Origin: Planctomycetaceae bacterium
GTDB taxonomy: Bacteria > Planctomycetota > Planctomycetia > Pirellulales > UBA1268
Length of the DNA stretch: 5,527 bases
Assembly (NCBI GenBank): GCA_947440895.1
Contig: CANETO010000162.1
Span: forward strand, 1-5,527
Direction of reading: 5' to 3'
Made by a program: the position numbers and the translations under genes. Positions 1 through 5,527 of this stretch are shown in pieces. Position 1 is the stretch's first letter, and every line of letters starts with the position of its first letter. The notes beneath the pieces are model-generated. The model ran no database searches. It saw only the letters and a program-made list of their open reading frames with translations, and was not told where the DNA came from.

Positions 1-77
1 CAGGTCCAAGGACAACAGGGTTCCCGTGGAGGCCAGTCGCTCCACCGGCCAAGATCACCCACCCTTGGAGCCCTGTC
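1..77 (+). other. gcvP leader, possibly structured
   Basis: All three forward frames are free of stop codons here, so no upstream forward gene terminates in the window. The stretch contains a 6-bp inverted repeat (GTGGAG 26-31 with CTCCAC 40-45) and a 7-bp one (TCCAAGG 5-11 with CCTTGGA 63-69) whose right arm covers part of the Shine-Dalgarno site. I see no convincing promoter boxes. The leader may continue left of the window. Confidence 0.4.
67..70 (+). promoter_or_regulatory. Shine-Dalgarno site of gcvP
   Basis: GGAG lies 7 bases before the ATG at 78. It supports this start over the next in-frame Met (residue 49), which would remove the conserved RHIG region. The site overlaps a possible base-paired element in the leader (bases 5-11 with 63-69). 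Confidence 0.7.
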
Positions 78-3011
<2,934 letters not shown>

Positions 3012-3013
3012 GC

Positions 3014-4702
3014 TCAGGCCTTATAGCGATCGCTACTCGTGTCGGGCTTCACGCCCTCGGGGGTCTCGTCGCTCGCGATATCGAACCACTCCGGCTTGAA
3101 CTCGATCCGGGACTTCGTCTCGGGGTTCGCAAGCGCGATGTTGCTCACCAGCGCAATCACCGCATCGGCGATCGCCACCTCCGGCTTGCATCGTGGCTGG
3201 TTCTCCGGCGACGGGTTGCGGATGCACCAGGCCCAGTGCTCCATCTCCTCGGTGTAGCCGCGGGAGGGGGGAGCCCCGTCACCGCCGGGCTTGCCGCTGG
3301 CCGCGGGGCCGCCGCCACCGCCGCCACTCTCGGTGGTGTCGAGCGTCGGCGCCCCATCCTTGCCCTTGGCGACCGTCACGCGGGTGTCCTTGGCTGCCCC
3401 CTTGTAGAGCATCACGTCCTGCTCACGCTCAAGGACGAGCGTGCCCTTCGTGCCCATCACCACCTCGCCGTAGTCACCAAAGCCGTTGCCGTTGATCGAC
3501 GAATAGGTGACGACGATCTTCTTGTTCTTGTCCTGCTCGTAACCCGGGGCCGGATACTCGTACATGCAGTAGACGTGATCCTCGACCTCGCGATCCGCCG
3601 GGAAAATACTGCGGTTGCCGACGGCCGTGACGGTCAGCGGCTTCACCTTCTGCCCCTCGCCATGCATCGCCGACACGAAGATGCCCGCCGCGTCGAGCTG
3701 GTGGCTGCCGAGTTCGGCCATCAGGCCGCCGCCGGTGCGGTTCCAGAGCCGCCAGCGAAGAAGTTCCTCCATCGGCTGGCGGGTGGCACCGTCGCCGAGC
3801 GTCATGGACGTGTAGCCATACTTCGCGGCATCGACCACCTTGTCGGAGATCTGGGCCTCGAGCTGCGCGATCTTCTTTGTGAGCCCGGCGATGTCGCCCG
3901 GCTTGGCGGAGTCGAGGTCCTTCTTCCAGCCGGCCAGCTTCTTGACGAGCGATTCGTCGTCGGGCATCGGCGGCTTCCAACTGTCATTGCCAGGCAGGTT
4001 GCCACGGTGCCACTGCGCCCGAATCGAGTGCAGATCACCGAGCAGACGCGCCTTGCCGATGGTATGGACGGCGTTGTCGTAGAGCACGCTGTAATGCCGC
4101 TGGTGGCCGGTGGCGAGGATCTTTCCCGTCTCTCGGGACACCCGGCTCATCTCCTTGCACTCGTGGATCGAGTGTCCCATCAGCTTCTCGGTGAGCACAT
4201 GCTTGCCGGCCCGCATCGCCTTGATCGCCGCCACGGAGTGGAGGTGGAGGGGCAGGGCGATGATGATGGCCTCGATGTCGTCGTCGGCCAGAAGTTCCTC
4301 ATACGCCCCGTAGACCTTGACCTGCTTGCGAGCTTCGTCCTCGCTGGTCCACTTGTATTTCGACATCAGTCCCGGCCGGGCGGTGTAGGCGGCCGGGCTG
4401 GAAACGTCGCCGTGGAAAGCGCGGAAGACGTTGTAGGGACGGATGTCGGCGATCGCCACGACATTGAGATAGTCGGGGTTGTGGGCCCCGAGCAGCACGC
4501 TGCCCTCGTCGCCGGTGCCGAGAACGCCCACGCGGAGCGGGTCGCCCACACTCTTGCCGTAGCCGAAGTAGATCGATCCCAGGCCGGCGCCAGTGGCGAT
4601 TCCCGCCGCAAGCGTTCCGGTCAGAAAATCCCGCCGCGTGATATTCACGACGTCGGTGAAATTCTCCTTGCCGATCGTTTTCTGGCTTTCCGACAGGTTC
4701 AT
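3014..4702 (-). CDS. Tat-exported Gfo/Idh/MocA family oxidoreductase
   Basis: This is a 562-residue NAD(P)-dependent oxidoreductase-like protein of the Gfo/Idh/MocA family, whose members typically act on sugars, cyclitols or their derivatives. The substrate cannot be read from the sequence. A twin-arginine signal (TRRDFLTG, 22-29) with a hydrophobic stretch to about 48 suggests export or membrane anchoring. The Rossmann core follows: VGVLGTGDEG at 58-67 (GxGxxG), Asp86 at the end of the second strand, LPLHLH around 150-155, and the EK motif at 172-173, with Lys173 the usual catalytic or active-site lysine (EKL instead of the common EKP). The C-terminal domain has GGGLMAELGSHQLD, with His334 and Asp337 as likely active-site residues, and a YGEVVMGTKGTL stretch. 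It is longer than the usual 330-450 residues because of the signal, a charged helical insert (about 248-292) and a Gly-rich stretch (459-482). The ATG at 4702 has a strong ribosome site. It lies 36 bp after the doxX-like gene, probably in one operon. Confidence 0.93.
   Translation of the reverse strand: MNLSESQKTIGKENFTDVVNITRRDFLTGTLAAGIATGAGLGSIYFGYGKSVGDPLRVGVLGTGDEGSVLLGAHNPDYLNVVAIADIRPYNVFRAFHGDVSSPAAYTARPGLMSKYKWTSEDEARKQVKVYGAYEELLADDDIEAIIIALPLHLHSVAAIKAMRAGKHVLTEKLMGHSIHECKEMSRVSRETGKILATGHQRHYSVLYDNAVHTIGKARLLGDLHSIRAQWHRGNLPGNDSWKPPMPDDESLVKKLAGWKKDLDSAKPGDIAGLTKKIAQLEAQISDKVVDAAKYGYTSMTLGDGATRQPMEELLRWRLWNRTGGGLMAELGSHQLDAAGIFVSAMHGEGQKVKPLTVTAVGNRSIFPADREVEDHVYCMYEYPAPGYEQDKNKKIVVTYSSINGNGFGDYGEVVMGTKGTLVLEREQDVMLYKGAAKDTRVTVAKGKDGAPTLDTTESGGGGGGPAASGKPGGDGAPPSRGYTEEMEHWAWCIRNPSPENQPRCKPEVAIADAVIALVSNIALANPETKSRIEFKPEWFDIASDETPEGVKPDTSSDRYKA
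3257..3328 (-). other. Gly-rich low-complexity segment within the oxidoreductase
   Basis: Residues 459-482 form a Gly/Pro/Ala/Ser-rich stretch that includes six consecutive glycines (460-465), encoded by a GGC/GGT-type run. It separates the beta-sheet part of the C-terminal domain from the final helical part that begins with YTEEMEHWAW. It is most likely a flexible surface loop. The reading frame is intact through it. Confidence 0.7.
4559..4642 (-). other. Twin-arginine signal region of the oxidoreductase
   Basis: Residues 21-48 hold ITRRDFLTG followed by an Ala/Gly-rich hydrophobic stretch ending near YFGYG. The N-region before the arginines is long (about 22 residues). There is no clear AxA cleavage motif, so the protein may remain anchored instead of being cleaved. 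Tat export is known for cofactor-binding proteins folded before transport, which fits a nucleotide-binding oxidoreductase. Confidence 0.75.
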
Positions 4703-4705
4703 CGC

Positions 4706-4713
4706 ATCACCTC
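4706..4713 (-). promoter_or_regulatory. Strong Shine-Dalgarno site of the oxidoreductase gene
   Basis: GAGGTGAT on the minus strand matches eight bases of the anti-Shine-Dalgarno complement; the GAGG core sits 7 bases from the ATG at 4702. This fixes the start. An overlapping ATG at 4707-4705 lies in another frame and is part of this site. Confidence 0.8.
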
Positions 4714-4738
4714 ACCTAAAAAGTCACACACCAGGGCG

Positions 4739-5527
4739 TCAAGCGGGGGAGTCTGTCCGGCAACAGCCAGACAGGGGACAGAATCTTCCGAGCCATTTTC
4801 CGAGGAAAAAATCGAGGCCGCTCCAGCCGCCGGTGGGCAGGCTGGCAAGGGCGAGCAGGGCGGCGAGCTCTACCCATTGGTTATACGTAGGCTGCGCGCC
4901 GGCCACCCAAAAAGGCTGCGTGGCGAGCACGCTGGCCAGGAAGCAGACGCCCCCCATGGCATTGAATTTCACGCACAGGCCGAGCACCAGGCAGGCCCCG
5001 ATCGTGACGAGCGACCAGCTCACAAACCGGTCAGCCTTCCAGAGCGACGAGGGGCCCGCAGCCGCGTCTAGCCGACGCCGGTCGGCGGCCGACCGCGGCT
5101 CGTCCCACTCCGCTACGAGTTTGTCACCGATCGCGGCCGCGTCCTTCATCCAGCCGGCCGCCTGCGCCCCGAGTTCGCGGCGTTTTTTGGCCACACGATC
5201 GCGGGCGAAGGGCACCTCGGTCGCCGTGGGCGATCGCTCCATGCCTGCCAGCCGCTCCTGCTGGAGCCGGTAGTCGGAGAGGTCTTCGGCAATGCCGGCG
5301 AGAAAGTCATCGAGTTCCGCACTCGCCGCGCCAAGCCGCTGCTCGGCCTCGGCCCGGCCCGCGGCGTCGAGCGGCAGGACCTTTTCCCGGTCCGCTAACT
5401 GTTTCTGCCAGCCAGCGACCACGGTCGCTTTCCAGTCGGCGCTGACGTCGGCCAGCGACCTTCCGTCGGCCTTCCCGAGCGTGCCCGACCAGTTGCCCGT
5501 TTCAGGCAGTGAGGCGCGGAAAAAATC
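4739..5527 (-). CDS. Membrane protein, probable DoxX family, 5' end outside the window
   Basis: The frame is open from the right edge to the TGA at 4739, giving 262 visible residues (numbered here from the edge). The first part, with ETGNWSGTLGKADGRS and a long charged, Ala/Glu/Arg-rich helical region (about 60-160), looks soluble and possibly coiled. It is followed by hydrophobic segments at about 168-187, 190-207 and 217-231. The pattern FNAMGGVCFLA..LATQPFW..... YNQWVELAALLALA, then GLDFFLGKWL, resembles the last two or three helices of DoxX/TQO-type small membrane proteins. Their function in this setting is unclear; some DoxX relatives are subunits of thiosulfate-quinone oxidoreductase, but that role should not be assumed here. 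A GTG at 5422 is internal to the frame and not the true start, because coding-like sequence continues upstream of it. The last 15 residues (RFCPLSGCCRTDSPA) look foreign and coincide with an inverted-repeat element. The oxidoreductase gene starts 36 bp downstream, so co-transcription is likely. Confidence 0.68.
   Translation of the reverse strand, partial: DFFRASLPETGNWSGTLGKADGRSLADVSADWKATVVAGWQKQLADREKVLPLDAAGRAEAEQRLGAASAELDDFLAGIAEDLSDYRLQQERLAGMERSPTATEVPFARDRVAKKRRELGAQAAGWMKDAAAIGDKLVAEWDEPRSAADRRRLDAAAGPSSLWKADRFVSWSLVTIGACLVLGLCVKFNAMGGVCFLASVLATQPFWVAGAQPTYNQWVELAALLALASLPTGGWSGLDFFLGKWLGRFCPLSGCCRTDSPA
4752..4782 (-). repeat. REP-like inverted repeat / mRNA hairpin at the 3' end of the doxX-like gene
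   Basis: On the minus strand CTGTCTGGC, loop TGTT, GCCGGACAG (4774-4753) folds into a 9-bp stem with one T-G wobble. A second copy of the right-arm motif lies alongside: GGACAGA (4776-4782) is also an exact inverted match to TCTGTCC (4752-4758), so two alternative pairings exist. No T tract follows, so it is not a standard terminator. Compact hairpins with adjacent tetra- to hexanucleotide motifs resemble REP sequences; copies elsewhere in the genome cannot be seen from this window. Confidence 0.5.

Noticed and set aside
1..77. Glycine riboswitch upstream of gcvP
   Set aside because: The conserved aptamer core segments known for this class are not visible, and 77 bases are too few for the usual tandem aptamer. 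One further upstream cannot be excluded.
4717..4774. Intrinsic terminator between the doxX-like gene and the oxidoreductase
   Set aside because: The hairpin is followed by ACTCCCCCGC, and the short T run in the intergenic gap lies about 30 bases away, so it does not fit a standard terminator.
3236..5071. A 611-codon forward open frame antisense to the oxidoreductase and the doxX-like gene
   Set aside because: The opposite strand carries clear family motifs throughout, while this translation is an Arg/Val/His/Asp-rich sequence with no recognisable domain. Long antisense frames are common in GC-rich genes.
5420..5422. GTG as the start codon of the doxX-like protein
   Set aside because: The frame stays open for 35 more codons to the window edge with protein-like content (ETGNWSGTLGKADG), so the gene begins outside the window.

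Overview
The window looks like a piece of a GC-rich bacterial chromosome, most likely a planctomycete of the Pirellulales/Planctomycetaceae type. This is an inference from gene style: a long Gfo/Idh/MocA oxidoreductase with a twin-arginine signal lies just downstream of a DoxX-like membrane protein with a large soluble domain, a pairing I associate with that phylum. No marker gene is present to prove the placement.

Layout. Bases 1-77 are a leader with no stop codon in any forward frame, so no upstream forward gene ends inside the window. Bases 78-3011 (+) encode a complete fused glycine dehydrogenase, GcvP (P-protein of the glycine cleavage system, 977 residues), with all main family motifs intact. 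Bases 3014-4702 (-) encode a complete 562-residue Tat-signal Gfo/Idh/MocA oxidoreductase. It converges on gcvP with only 2 bp between the stop codons. Bases 4739-5527 (-) hold the 3' part of a membrane protein, probably DoxX family, cut by the right edge. It precedes the oxidoreductase by 36 bp on the same strand, so the two probably share a transcript. No stretch longer than 300 bases lacks a gene.

How the genes relate. GcvP acts in the cytoplasm in glycine decarboxylation with the H, T and L proteins, none of which are visible here. The other two genes form a separate leftward unit with a likely membrane or periplasmic role and no evident link to glycine metabolism.

The main non-coding observations are two RNA hairpins and one possible leader structure. 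A 9-bp GC-rich hairpin spans both convergent stop codons. A 9-bp hairpin with flanking direct/inverted motifs lies at the extreme 3' end of the doxX-like gene and encodes its odd Cys-containing tail, resembling a REP-type element. A possible helix in the gcvP leader would pair with its Shine-Dalgarno sequence. I found no convincing new multi-gene system; the window is mostly ordinary metabolic sequence with these local oddities.
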